From an uncultured Bacilli bacterium (GTDB lineage Bacteria; Bacillota_I; Bacilli_A; RF39; UBA660), in the NCBI GenBank assembly GCA_910576985.1, contig CAJTLA010000025.1:1-20827 (forward strand): a DNA stretch of 20,827 nt. Direction: 5' to 3'. Positions 1-6,864 of this stretch are shown here, piece after piece. Numbering within the stretch: the first letter of the stretch is position 1; each line of letters begins with the position of its first letter. Position numbers and translations under genes: made by a program. The notes beneath the pieces were generated by a model. The model made no database searches. It saw only the letters and a program-made list of their open reading frames with translations, and was not told the DNA's origin.

Positions 1-403
1 TCAAAAAAACTTCCAATGCTTGATATTCCTTTAGTGTTTTCTCTTCTCCATATGAATAATTCAATATTAAACATACCTCTACAGGTTTTATATTGCCATA
101 ATCATTATCTTCCCAATATTCTAAATATATAGAAGCAATATACATACATATTCTTGCTTCTATATGAAACAAATTTTTATTTTGCATTTCTAACAAAACA
201 ATCGTTTCCCCTGTCGTTAATATCAGATCGCAAATTCCATATGACAATTCCTTGTTTTCTTTTTTTAACTCCTTATCCAAAAAAATAATAGAGTCCACTT
301 GTTTATGAAAAACATCATTCAATAACTGTCTACAATATTCTTTTCTCCCAAATACTTTTTTAAATAAATAGTCATTCGACAAACCATAATAATTATTATT
401 CAT
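1..403 (-). CDS. Rpn-family PD-(D/E)XK nuclease (recombination-promoting nuclease / putative transposase), 3' end outside window
   Basis: The first 134 codons are present; the reading frame leaves the window at the left edge. The start ATG (401-403) follows a strong AAGGAGG ribosome binding site about 7 bases upstream. The N-terminus (LSNDYLFKKVFG) matches the opening of the PF12784-type Rpn nucleases. The core motif is Asp59, then ICDLILTTGETIVLLEMQ with Glu72 and Gln74, followed by an Arg-containing helix (IEARICMYIASIYLEYW). This D-x12-E-x-Q arrangement is the usual PD-(D/E)XK signature of the family. Known members are DNA endonucleases linked to recombination and, in some cases, to phage defence with a toxic activity. 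The C-terminal tail lies outside the window, so I cannot say whether the gene is full length. A 55-codon gene resembling such a tail sits 88 bases upstream on the same strand. Confidence 0.8.
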   Translation of the reverse strand, partial: MNNNYYGLSNDYLFKKVFGRKEYCRQLLNDVFHKQVDSIIFLDKELKKENKELSYGICDLILTTGETIVLLEMQNKNLFHIEARICMYIASIYLEYWEDNDYGNIKPVEVCLILNYSYGEEKTLKEYQALEVFL

Positions 404-491
404 TTTAAGCCTCCTTAATTATCGTTTTTTTATTGCCTACTAATATATACGACAAAAAGAGGACCTTCACCTTAATTTTATTAAAAAAACT

Positions 492-659
492 TTATTCACA
501 TGTAAATTTCATAATTTGTTGCTTGGATAAATTAGTAGCACTTGCAACAATATCAAAAGCAACACCTGATGGCAATAAATTATGAAGCATTTCTATTTTT
601 CCCTCCTCTTTGGCATGTGCAATCAACCCCGAGGTGGCTTGTTCAAAAGTCATTTCCAT
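492..659 (-). CDS. Stand-alone Rpn C-terminal-tail-like small protein (55 aa), possible antitoxin
   Basis: I read this gene directly from the minus strand. ATG is at 657-659 with AAGGAGAG about 6-8 bases upstream; TAA is at 492-494. The protein begins MEMTFEQATSGLIAHAKEEG and continues GKIEMLHNLLPSGVAFDIVA, then SATNLSKQQIMKFTCE. The pattern EGKIEM..NLL..GV....I...T.LS...I is the familiar last 40 or so residues of Rpn/PD-(D/E)XK transposase-family proteins, here without a nuclease domain. The frame closes at a TGA (672-674) just before the ribosome binding site, so it is a separate gene and not a readable 3' end. A consensus promoter lies 126 bases upstream of the ATG. Established knowledge: in E. 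coli the C-terminal tail of Rpn proteins is made as a separate small protein from an internal start and blocks the nuclease. Inference: this may be a stand-alone version, placed before the partial rpn gene. It could instead be a remnant of a second rpn copy. Confidence 0.7.
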   Translation of the reverse strand: MEMTFEQATSGLIAHAKEEGKIEMLHNLLPSGVAFDIVASATNLSKQQIMKFTCE

Positions 660-784
660 TTTCTCTCTCCTTCATCTTTCTATCATCTTCTTTATTCATA
701 CTAAAAATTATCATCCACTACTTCAATAACTCGTTACTCTTAAAACCAAAGCTACACTTACTTATTTTTTCTTTGAATAACTAC

Positions 785-813
785 ATTATAATAGAGAACA
801 ATATTGTTGTCAA
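785..813 (-). promoter_or_regulatory. Sigma-A promoter driving the Rpn-tail gene (and perhaps rpn)
   Basis: On the minus strand TTGACA (808-813) is followed by exactly 17 bases and then TATAAT (785-790), a perfect consensus. It starts directly after the lemA terminator and points towards 659. The predicted leader is about 120 bases. No other gene lies between this promoter and the Rpn-tail gene. Confidence 0.8.
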
Positions 814-838
814 TAAAAAAAGATAGAAATTCTATCTT
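814..838 (-). terminator. Intrinsic terminator of lemA
   Basis: On the minus strand AAGATAGA (831-838) pairs with TCTATCTT (820-827) across a 3-base loop, followed by a run of T (814-819). It overlaps the lemA stop codon and abuts the next promoter. Confidence 0.75.
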
Positions 839-1391
839 AAAATTGTACTTTTGGTGTTTCCTTTTCTGCATCCGTTGCTTCAAAAAATGCTTCTGGCTTG
901 AAATTAAAAATTCCCGCAATAATATTTGATGGAAACATTTCCAATTTATTCTTATAGTTCAATACTGCATCATTATAAAATTGTCTTGCATAAGCAATTT
1001 TATCCTCTGTTTCTTTTAAATTGTTTTGTAAATCCATAAAATTAGTATTTGCTTTCAAATCAGGATAAGCTTCTGCAATTGCCATCAAACGTCCTAAAGC
1101 CTGAGTAAGCTCGCCATTGGCTTTCATTTCAGCCTCTGGTGTTGTCGCTGACACTGCCTTATTACGTGCTGTAATAACAGCATCCAAAGTCTCCTTTTCG
1201 TGAGACGCATATCCTTTCACAGTCTCTACTAAATTTGGAATCAAATCAGCACGTCTTTTTAAAAGAACATCGATTTGTGACCATTGATCCTTTACTAAGT
1301 TTCTTAAATGAACTAATTTGTTATAAGTAGTTGCAACATAAAGTAAAATTAAAACTACCAATACTGCAATAATAATTAATGCTATTGTCAT
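837..1391 (-). CDS. lemA: LemA family membrane protein
   Basis: This is a 184-residue LemA protein of normal length. One N-terminal membrane helix (about residues 2-20, MTIALIIIAVLVVLILLYVA) is followed by a helical domain with the conserved stretches VKDQWSQIDVLLKRRADLIP and NLVETVKGYASHE. The C-terminal part contains YARQFYNDAVLNYKNKLEMF and FPSNIIAG, typical of the family. The membrane helix anchors it with most of the protein on one face of the membrane; the biochemical role of LemA is not well defined. The start ATG has GAGGAGG upstream. It appears to be monocistronic: a terminator overlaps its stop and a divergent sspI lies upstream. A TATAAT-like element is near 1410-1416 on the minus strand, but I see no convincing -35. 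Confidence 0.9.
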   Translation of the reverse strand: MTIALIIIAVLVVLILLYVATTYNKLVHLRNLVKDQWSQIDVLLKRRADLIPNLVETVKGYASHEKETLDAVITARNKAVSATTPEAEMKANGELTQALGRLMAIAEAYPDLKANTNFMDLQNNLKETEDKIAYARQFYNDAVLNYKNKLEMFPSNIIAGIFNFKPEAFFEATDAEKETPKVQF

Positions 1392-1499
1392 ATTCTTCCT
1401 CCTCTACTATCATTATATAACAAACAACAAAAAAAAACTATCTTTTTTGTATAAAATTTCAAAATCCACTTCAAAATAAAGTAGAAAGGAAATGATATA

Positions 1500-1703
1500 A
1501 TGAAAATAGATATTCGAGAAAGCATTTATAATAATTTTAAAGACGCAACCACTGATGAAATAAAAGCATCTATCGAATCAGCAATACAAGATAAAGAGGA
1601 AATCACCCTACCTGGACTTGGCGTATTTCTAGAAATACTTTGGACCAATAGCGATGATTCATCAAAAGAATATATTCTTTCGACAATCAAAAAAGGTATC
1701 TAA
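1500..1703 (+). CDS. sspI: Small acid-soluble spore protein SspI
   Basis: The product has 67 residues, the usual size of the SspI minor small acid-soluble spore protein. The diagnostic stretch is ITLPGLGVFLEILWTNSDDS, matching the LPGLGVxFE.W motif of the family, preceded by a short helical region (NNFKDATTDEIKASIESAI). SspI is made in the developing forespore and resides in the spore core. The ribosome binding site AGAAAGGA lies about 8 bases before the ATG. Forespore genes of this type use sigma-G; upstream, GTATA (1449-1453) and CAAAATA (1472-1478) are 18 bases apart and loosely resemble such a promoter, but this is only suggestive. The gene is strong evidence that the organism sporulates. 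Confidence 0.9.
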   Translation: MKIDIRESIYNNFKDATTDEIKASIESAIQDKEEITLPGLGVFLEILWTNSDDSSKEYILSTIKKGI

Positions 1704-1731
1704 AAAACTGTTCATAAAAACAGCTTTTTTC
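1704..1731. terminator. Bidirectional terminator between sspI and the XRE gene
   Basis: CTGTT (1708-1712) pairs with AACAG (1719-1723). It is flanked by an A-run on the left and a T-run on the right (1725-1730), so it can terminate both convergent genes. The stem is short (5 bp, extendable with a bulge), so strength is uncertain. Confidence 0.5.
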
Positions 1732-1968
1732 TTAAAAATCCATCTCTCTAGACATTTTCTCAATAGTAGTCAATTGTTGTTCCTGATTAATAATCCGAAA
1801 TTCATAACCACAAATTTCAGCAATTTTTAAAATTGTATCAAAATCAGGTTGACTATTTTCACGCTCATAACTCGAAATTGTAGTATCCGCCAAATTTAGT
1901 TGTGCACCCAATTCCTTTTGTAATAATCCAGCACTTAATCTCATATTTCTTAATATGTTACCTATCAT
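1732..1968 (-). CDS. XRE/Cro-CI-type HTH transcriptional regulator, 78 aa
   Basis: The protein is a short single-domain helix-turn-helix regulator. IGNILRNMRLSAGLLQKELG forms helices 1-2, LNLADTTISSYERENSQPDF contains the recognition helix and the family's SxYERxxxxPDxxTL-like motif, and LKIAEICGYEFRI closes the domain. About 15 residues of tail follow. I chose the ATG at 1968 because the HTH domain begins there and GGTGAGG lies just upstream, although spacing is short. The frame is open to 2037, but that extension reads as hydrophobic noise and overlaps the promoter region. It is divergent from the 55-aa gene at 2083, with a perfect palindrome between them, so it probably regulates both itself and that gene. 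It has no sensor domain. Confidence 0.85.
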   Translation of the reverse strand: MIGNILRNMRLSAGLLQKELGAQLNLADTTISSYERENSQPDFDTILKIAEICGYEFRIINQEQQLTTIEKMSREMDF

Positions 1969-2008
1969 ATGCCTCACCAATAGTATTATGCCAAAACAAA
2001 AAAGTTTT

Positions 2009-2037
2009 ATCATAAAACTGCAAGAAACTTGCAACAA
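2009..2037 (-). promoter_or_regulatory. Candidate promoter of the XRE gene
   Basis: Minus strand TTGTTG (2032-2037), 17 bases, TATGAT (2009-2014). The -10 is good and the -35 weak. The palindrome at 2019-2033 lies in its spacer. Confidence 0.4.
2019..2033. promoter_or_regulatory. Palindromic operator TGCAAG-AAA-CTTGCA
   Basis: A perfect inverted repeat of 6 bp arms and a 3-base centre lies between the divergent XRE and 55-aa genes. It overlaps the -35 of the rightward promoter and the spacer of the leftward candidate promoter. This is the expected place for autoregulation by the XRE protein; binding itself is inferred. Confidence 0.6.
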
Positions 2038-2057
2038 TACTTTTTGAATGATATAAT
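2029..2057 (+). promoter_or_regulatory. Sigma-A promoter of the 55-aa gene
   Basis: TTGCAA (2029-2034), 17 bases, TATAAT (2052-2057) on the plus strand. The -35 overlaps the right arm of the palindrome. Confidence 0.7.
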
Positions 2058-2082
2058 CTTCATAAACTAAGGAGGCTCAAAC

Positions 2083-2250
2083 ATGAATCAAAAAATCGCA
2101 CAACTCTATATCAAACACATTATTAAACCATTAGAAAAAATAGTAAAAAATCCTAACTTTGAAACTCAATATTCAAAGCAGGATCAACAATATATCAATA
2201 AATTCCTACTACAACAATATCAAAATTTAGAAAACCTCATCGAAAAATAA
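2083..2250 (+). CDS. Unknown 55-aa protein divergent from an XRE regulator
   Basis: I read this gene directly from the plus strand. ATG at 2083 is preceded by a strong AAGGAGG (about 2068-2074) and by a sigma-A promoter, and the frame ends at TAA (2248-2250). The product starts MNQKIAQLYIKHIIKPLEKI and ends KFLLQQYQNLENLIEK. It is rich in Gln, Lys, Ile and Asn, has no Cys, no signal peptide and no membrane helix, and looks largely alpha-helical. I recognise no family. The context (divergent small XRE regulator, shared palindrome) resembles a regulated two-gene unit, but nothing in the sequence gives a function. No clear terminator separates it from spoVS, which starts 63 bases downstream. Confidence 0.65.
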   Translation: MNQKIAQLYIKHIIKPLEKIVKNPNFETQYSKQDQQYINKFLLQQYQNLENLIEK

Positions 2251-2313
2251 AATTTTTGATTCTAAAACTTTGAATGAAACATATAGTATTATTGTAGAAA
2301 GTGAGGAATCAAT

Positions 2314-2574
2314 ATGGAAACATTGAAAGTTTCATCGAAGTCAAACCCAAACAGTGTTGCTGGAGCATTAGCAAATGTTTTTAGAGAAAAAGGAAGCGTG
2401 GAAATACAAGCAATCGGTGCTGGAGCACTTAATCAAGCAATTAAAGCCATTGCCATTGCCAGAGGTTTTGTAGCACCAAGTGGAAAAAACCTGATTTGTA
2501 TTCCTGCTTTTACCGATATTGTAATCGATGGAGATGAACGAACTGCGATTAAACTCATTGTAGAAGCCAGATAA
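2314..2574 (+). CDS. spoVS: Stage V sporulation protein S
   Basis: The product has 86 residues, the normal SpoVS length, and belongs to the Alba-like SpoVS family. Hallmarks visible are LKVSSKSNPNSVAGALANVF at the N-terminus, then IGAGALNQAIKAIAIARGFV, and FTDIVIDGDERTAIKLIVEA at the end. In Bacillus subtilis SpoVS acts during sporulation (loss blocks coat assembly and core dehydration) and is transcribed early by sigma-H. The ribosome binding site is AAGTGAGG. The 63-base upstream gap contains GAAT (2272-2275) and CATATAGTA (2280-2288), which partly resemble alternative-sigma -10 elements, but I cannot assign a promoter with confidence. A bidirectional terminator follows directly and overlaps the stop codon. 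Confidence 0.95.
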   Translation: METLKVSSKSNPNSVAGALANVFREKGSVEIQAIGAGALNQAIKAIAIARGFVAPSGKNLICIPAFTDIVIDGDERTAIKLIVEAR

Positions 2575-2600
2575 AAAAGAAGAACAACTCTTCTTTTTTT
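2573..2600. terminator. Bidirectional terminator between spoVS and mreD
   Basis: AAAAAAGAAGA (2573-2583) pairs perfectly with TCTTCTTTTTT (2589-2599) around loop ACAAC. The A and T arms provide U-tracts in both directions, and the hairpin overlaps the stop codons of both convergent genes. Confidence 0.8.
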
Positions 2601-3096
2601 AACGCTGTAATGTAATTTTTTTTTGTTTCCTTAAAATCTCTAATATACCATATAGAAAAATACAATAAATCAGATTCACAATCAACGAAGAAACAATGGA
2701 ATCTATTAATCTTGTAGCAGAAAATGAGATCACTCCAGTAATGACTAATAACAAAAAACCAATCACTCGATATCCAGTCAAAGAAAGAAAAATAAGAAAC
2801 ATATGATTCCAAACTCGATGTGGAAAAAAACGATATAAAATAGAAGCAAAATAACCAATCGCTAAAAATAGTCCAGCATATACCAAAACGGTATTTGTAT
2901 AAATGATATCATAACAAAATCCAACCACAATACAAGTCTTCCAATAATTTTGATCATATTTTTTAAAATATGGATAAATACTAATTAAACAAACAATCGT
3001 AAATAATGGACAAAAAAGACTATCCATAGGCACTATAGTAGAAAAAAGCCCCTCCATTATAAATGAAATAACTAGTAAAAAAATAAAAAACATCAT
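2599..3096 (-). CDS. mreD: Rod shape-determining protein MreD
   Basis: The product is a 165-residue hydrophobic protein with about five predicted membrane helices (for example FFIFLLVISFIMEGLF at the N-terminus and FLLLVITGVISFSA near the C-terminus). Size, topology and position directly after mreC identify MreD, an inner-membrane component of the elongasome that links peptidoglycan synthesis to the MreB cytoskeleton. Its ATG overlaps the mreC stop codon (ATGA, 3093-3096), suggesting translational coupling, with AAAGGG as ribosome binding site. It is the last gene of the unit. No mreB is present in the window; in many Bacillota mreB lies directly upstream of mreC, but here radC takes that place. 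Confidence 0.85.
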   Translation of the reverse strand: MMFFIFLLVISFIMEGLFSTIVPMDSLFCPLFTIVCLISIYPYFKKYDQNYWKTCIVVGFCYDIIYTNTVLVYAGLFLAIGYFASILYRFFPHRVWNHMFLIFLSLTGYRVIGFLLLVITGVISFSATRLIDSIVSSLIVNLIYCIFLYGILEILRKQKKITLQR

Positions 3097-3920
3097 GAAG
3101 CATTACCCTTTCGTTTTAAAATTGTAACATAACGAATTTCATCAAAATTAACTTTAGACTCTACCTCAACCAATTTCGCCAAATCAAAATTATCTGTAGT
3201 AATATTTTTAACGTACCCAACAACAATTCCTGCTGGCATATTCTCTCCTAATCCTGTAGTTGTAACCAAGGAACCAATTGGAATCTCTGTATTTTCAGCA
3301 ACACCTTCTACTTGTAACATTTTATTGGTACTATTATATCCAGATAATAGACCATACACATAATGCCCATTCACCTCGATCTTAATAGAAATCTTATGTG
3401 AAAACTCTTCATTCGTTAATAACTTTATAGTACTATTAAAATTACTTACATTACTAGTAGTTCCTACTAACCCTTCACTCACTACTACTGGCATATTATT
3501 TTCTACTCCACTATGACGCCCCTTATCAACTGTAATAGTATGATACCAATAATCCATATTACGATTAATTGTAGTTGCATTCAAATACACCTGTTCAGAT
3601 AATACAGTATTTAAATCTAATGACTTTTTAAGCTCTGTAATTTGATTTTCTAATTCTTTATTCTTAGCTTCTAAAGAAGCACTAGAGTTTGCTTTTTCCT
3701 TTAACTGCTTCAATTCTTGATCTGTCACTTTATCACTTAAAAACGAAAATGGAGCCATTATTATTTTTTGAACAAATAAACCGCCATCTTTAATCAAGGA
3801 CTCTATAGGACTCAAGCGTTCTTTTTTTCTAAGCACAAAATAACTAATACTCAAAAACAAAATTACTCCTACAACAATAATTAAAATAATATTTTTCGTC
3901 TTTTTCTTTTTTTGATACAT
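3093..3920 (-). CDS. mreC: Rod shape-determining protein MreC
   Basis: The protein has 275 residues. After a Lys-rich cytoplasmic start (YQKKKKTKN) comes one membrane helix (about residues 10-30), then the family element IESLIKDGGLFVQKI, a coiled coil (about residues 65-105, QELKQLKEKANSSASLEAKN and following) and the beta-rich periplasm-side MreC domain. The latter contains VDKGRHSGVENNMPVVVSEG and GLVGTTSNV, typical of the family, and later TGLGENMPAGIVVGYV. MreC organises the elongation machinery for cell-wall synthesis. The start has AAGGGTGA upstream. It lies 38 bases after radC without an obvious terminator, so it is likely co-transcribed with the SPOR protein and radC. Confidence 0.92.
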   Translation of the reverse strand: MYQKKKKTKNIILIIVVGVILFLSISYFVLRKKERLSPIESLIKDGGLFVQKIIMAPFSFLSDKVTDQELKQLKEKANSSASLEAKNKELENQITELKKSLDLNTVLSEQVYLNATTINRNMDYWYHTITVDKGRHSGVENNMPVVVSEGLVGTTSNVSNFNSTIKLLTNEEFSHKISIKIEVNGHYVYGLLSGYNSTNKMLQVEGVAENTEIPIGSLVTTTGLGENMPAGIVVGYVKNITTDNFDLAKLVEVESKVNFDEIRYVTILKRKGNAS

Positions 3921-3958
3921 AAAATCACCCTTATCACTATAATATCACATTTTTAAAA

Positions 3959-4639
3959 CTACAGGTTATCATTTTCAAAAAAACTATAATAATAATCTCC
4001 AATAATAATATGATCTAAAACTGGAATTCCCAACAATAGCCCTATTTCTTTTAAACGCTGTGTCAACATGATATCATCTCTACTTGGTGTCACCACTCCA
4101 GATGGATGATTGTGAACACAAATAATTCCAGAAGCCTCAATCAAATAGGCTTCTTTAAAAATCTCTCTGGGATGAACCAAACTATGATTTAACGTTCCCA
4201 CAAATAATAACTTTTCCTTCAAAAAACGCTTTTGATTATCTACATAAATACAATAAAAATGCTCCTGTCTTTTTTTAGATAATGAATGCTGATAATATTC
4301 AAATACAATATTAGCACTCGCTAATTTCATTTTTTCTAACGTAGGAATCGATTGATGTAAACGATTTCCAAGTTCAATCGCTGCCAATATTGCACAAGCC
4401 TTACTATCACCAATTCCACTAGAACGAACTAATTGTTCGTAAGTAATTTGATCAAACTCCTGTATATTTTCATATTTTGATAATAAATTCTGCGCAATTT
4501 CTTTGGCAGACAACTTTTTAGATCCACTTTTAATCAAAATCGCTAACAATTCTTCATTACTAAGTGAACTAGCACCATAACTAATCAATCTTTCTCTAGG
4601 TCTTTCTTCTTTAGGCAGTTCCTTGATCTTCACTCCCAT
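3959..4639 (-). CDS. radC: RadC family JAB/MPN-domain protein
   Basis: The product has 226 residues, full length for RadC. The N-terminal part has the UPF0758 features SYGASSLSNEELLAILIKSG and a helix-hairpin-helix (SSGIGDSKACAILAAIELGN). The C-terminal JAB1/MPN domain has the metal-binding motif VHNHPSGVVTPSRDD (H-x-H-x10-D) with the upstream Glu in HPREIFKEA. The fold predicts a metalloprotease-like or nucleic-acid-associated protein; its original link to DNA repair is not well supported. ATG at 4639 has GAGGAG about 10 bases upstream. The first 29 bases overlap the end of the SPOR-domain gene. Placement before mreC is conserved in Bacillus-type genomes. It ends with a TAG codon, which shows that TAG is a real stop here. 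Confidence 0.93.
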   Translation of the reverse strand: MGVKIKELPKEERPRERLISYGASSLSNEELLAILIKSGSKKLSAKEIAQNLLSKYENIQEFDQITYEQLVRSSGIGDSKACAILAAIELGNRLHQSIPTLEKMKLASANIVFEYYQHSLSKKRQEHFYCIYVDNQKRFLKEKLLFVGTLNHSLVHPREIFKEAYLIEASGIICVHNHPSGVVTPSRDDIMLTQRLKEIGLLLGIPVLDHIIIGDYYYSFFENDNL

Positions 4640-5096
4640 GATTTATCAACTCCTCATATTTTGCCAAGACTTGCCCACAAATCGCACTATAACTACTAGT
4701 ATCTGGTGCCTGTTCCAACATTGTATCATATTGATCTAACACGGTTAAAAAGGCTTGATCCGCAATTCCAAACTTCTTGACATAAATATTATATCCGATT
4801 GATATAAAGAAATCCTTCAATTTTTGTGCATTTTCTTCTTTTAAACTCATTCCTACATAAACATAATACTTTCCATCTTCCACCTGATAAATGTAATAAG
4901 GTATTTTAGAAACATTGCTCTCCATATTTTCTTTACTAGAATATACCCCTATTTGCAAAAAATAAACCTCTTTGGCAATTCCAGTATTCCCGACCGTTTT
5001 TAATTCCTTTTTGTCATAATGGCCAAATAGAAACACCCCCAAAATGGTTCCTACTGCTAGTGCAGAAACAACTGGAGCAATTAATTTTTTGATCAT
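4611..5096 (-). CDS. SPOR-domain-like membrane-anchored protein
   Basis: The product has 161 residues from ATG 5096; a TTG two codons earlier (5102) is also possible, but GGTGAT is better spaced for the ATG. An N-terminal helix (IKKLIAPVVSALAVGTILGV) anchors the protein, leaving the rest outside. YFLQIGVYSSKENMESNVSK and GKYYVYVGMSLKEENAQKLK, ending at GYNIYVKKF, form a beta-alpha-beta pattern resembling a SPOR domain (about residues 43-108), which binds denuded glycan strands at division sites. The C-terminal 50 residues (FLTVLDQYDTMLEQ, VLAKYEELI) look helical. It is first in a likely operon with radC, mreC and mreD, fitting a cell-envelope role. The SPOR call rests on the visible pattern only. 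Confidence 0.75.
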   Translation of the reverse strand: MIKKLIAPVVSALAVGTILGVFLFGHYDKKELKTVGNTGIAKEVYFLQIGVYSSKENMESNVSKIPYYIYQVEDGKYYVYVGMSLKEENAQKLKDFFISIGYNIYVKKFGIADQAFLTVLDQYDTMLEQAPDTSSYSAICGQVLAKYEELINHGSEDQGTA

Positions 5097-5145
5097 AAGC
5101 AATCACCAATAAAATAATATCAAACCTTTTTGACTCTTTTTGTCG

Positions 5146-5172
5146 AAAAAAAACCATTAACAAAATTTAATG
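5146..5172 (-). terminator. Intrinsic terminator of proS
   Basis: Minus strand CATTAA (5167-5172) pairs with TTAATG (5155-5160) across ATTTTG and is followed by a run of eight T (5146-5153). It starts at the proS stop codon. Confidence 0.65.
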
Positions 5173-6864
5173 ATTTTTTATAATATCTTGAATCTTAGAA
5201 ATAACTTCTGAAAAAGAAACATCATGAGATTCGGTCTCTTTTCTCAATTTCCACTCTACAATTCCATCACCCGCTTTTTTACCAACTGTAATGCGGATTG
5301 GAACCCCAATCAAATCCATATCCTTAAATTTGACACCAGGTCGCTCCTCACGGTCATCTAATAACACATCAATACCAGAAGCAGATAACTCATCATATAA
5401 TTGATTGGCCATAGATACCTGTACCTCATCTTGCCCATTAATTAATACAATTGCTACTGGATAAGGAGCAATCGAAATTGGCCAAATAATTCCATTTTCA
5501 TCATGATTTTGTTCAATCGCCGCTGCTAAAATTCGTCCTAACCCAATTCCATAGCACCCCATAACAACTGGATGCAACTCGTTATTACAATCCAAATATT
5601 GAAGCCCCAAACTTTCTGAATATTTTGTACCAAGCTTAAACGTATTACCAATCTCAATTCCTTTTTTAAAAATTAATTTATGTCCACATTTTGGACAAGG
5701 ATCATTTTCTTTCACATTTTTAATATCTGCCACCATATCATAATGATAATCAGACAAATTGACATTGATATAGTGATAATCTGTTTGATTCGCCCCTACC
5801 AAATAATTATGTTTTGTTAAAACCTCTTCATCAAGAATGACAGGAATATCAAGTCCAATTGGTCCCGCAAATCCAACTTCTGCTTTGGTAATTCGTTTTA
5901 CATCGCTAGCATCTGCAAGCATAACCTCATTGACACCCAATAATTTTGAAAGTTTTAATTCATTTATTTCACGATTCCCCGGCAACAAGCAAGCATAAAA
6001 TTGATTTCCAGCTTGATAAATAAGAGTTTTCACAATTTGATCTGAAGTAATATTTAAAAAATGAATCAACTCTTCAACAGTACCATAGCCTTTTGTTTCA
6101 ATCAATTCCTTTGGCAGTAAAGCTTCTTGCGTCTCTTGATGATTACAAACACATTGACTCACTTCAATATTAGAAGCATAATCACAGTTTGAACATAACA
6201 CCAAAATATCTTCTCCAATATCTGTCACTGCCTGAAATTCTTCCGATAAAAGGCCTCCCATTGCTCCTGTATCAGCTGTTACAATTTTATAATCAATTCC
6301 TACTTCATCAAAAATACGCTGATATGCCTCAAACATCTTTTGATAAGAATACTCTAATGATTCTAAATTCGCATCAAAACTATAAGCATCTTTCATAAAA
6401 AATTCACGAACACGAATCAAACCATATCTTGGCCTAGTTTCATCTCGATATTTATTACCAATTTGATAAATATTAAATGGCATATCCTTATAAGATTTAA
6501 TTTTCATTTTTGCTGCTTCTACAAACAATTCTTCATGAGTTGGTCCAAGAGAATAAGAACGGTGGTAACGATCTTTTAATGTAAACATATTACTTCCAAA
6601 CGTATCTCTCCTACCACTTGCAATATAAACATCTTCAGGCAATAAACTTGGCATCAAAAGTTCCAAAGCCCCCGATTCATTCATATGTTTTCGAATAATG
6701 TGTTTTATTTTTTCCAGAGTTTGAAACCCAAGTGGCATATACATATAAATCCCATTACTAGTTTTTTTAATCATCCCACTTTTTACAAGCAATTTACCAC
6801 TCATGGATTCTTCATCTTTAACATCTTCTCGAATGGTATAAAAAAAACTCTCTTTTAACTTCAT
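5167..6864 (-). CDS. proS: Proline--tRNA ligase (bacterial type with editing domain)
   Basis: The enzyme charges tRNA-Pro with proline. It is a bacterial-type ProRS of about 565 residues. Class II motif 1 is around residues 38-75 (GIYMYMPLGFQTLEKIKHII). Motif 2 includes TRPRYGLIRVREFFMKDAYS. The Cys pair CSNC precedes an inserted YbaK-like editing domain (about residues 240-390), which removes mischarged alanine. Motif 3 contains VMGCYGIGLGRILAAAIEQ, followed by the anticodon-binding domain (PYPVAIVLING onwards). Two adjacent ATG codons exist (6867 and 6864); I chose the second because AAGGTG is better spaced. No T-box leader is possible in the roughly 100-base upstream gap, which is shared with a divergent coat operon. 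A TATAAT lies at about 6904-6909 on the minus strand with a weak -35. Confidence 0.97.
   Translation of the reverse strand: MKLKESFFYTIREDVKDEESMSGKLLVKSGMIKKTSNGIYMYMPLGFQTLEKIKHIIRKHMNESGALELLMPSLLPEDVYIASGRRDTFGSNMFTLKDRYHRSYSLGPTHEELFVEAAKMKIKSYKDMPFNIYQIGNKYRDETRPRYGLIRVREFFMKDAYSFDANLESLEYSYQKMFEAYQRIFDEVGIDYKIVTADTGAMGGLLSEEFQAVTDIGEDILVLCSNCDYASNIEVSQCVCNHQETQEALLPKELIETKGYGTVEELIHFLNITSDQIVKTLIYQAGNQFYACLLPGNREINELKLSKLLGVNEVMLADASDVKRITKAEVGFAGPIGLDIPVILDEEVLTKHNYLVGANQTDYHYINVNLSDYHYDMVADIKNVKENDPCPKCGHKLIFKKGIEIGNTFKLGTKYSESLGLQYLDCNNELHPVVMGCYGIGLGRILAAAIEQNHDENGIIWPISIAPYPVAIVLINGQDEVQVSMANQLYDELSASGIDVLLDDREERPGVKFKDMDLIGVPIRITVGKKAGDGIVEWKLRKETESHDVSFSEVISKIQDIIKNH

Noticed and set aside
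643..699. A minus-strand 18-codon frame (MNKEDDRKMKERENGNDF) overlapping the start of the Rpn-tail gene, possible leader peptide
   Set aside because: No Shine-Dalgarno sequence precedes it and such short frames are expected by chance; worth remembering only if the leader is conserved.
542..826. Plus-strand open frame of 94 codons opposite the Rpn-tail gene
   Set aside because: It lacks an RBS, reads as low-complexity hydrophobic sequence, and lies opposite a better-supported minus-strand gene, promoter and leader.
1969..2037. Upstream extension of the XRE protein by 23 residues
   Set aside because: It would cover the palindrome and promoter, is hydrophobic, and has no RBS at its start.
2251..2313. 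A specific sigma-H or sigma-K promoter for spoVS
   Set aside because: GAAT and CATATAGTA are present, but no matching -35 at the right spacing could be found.
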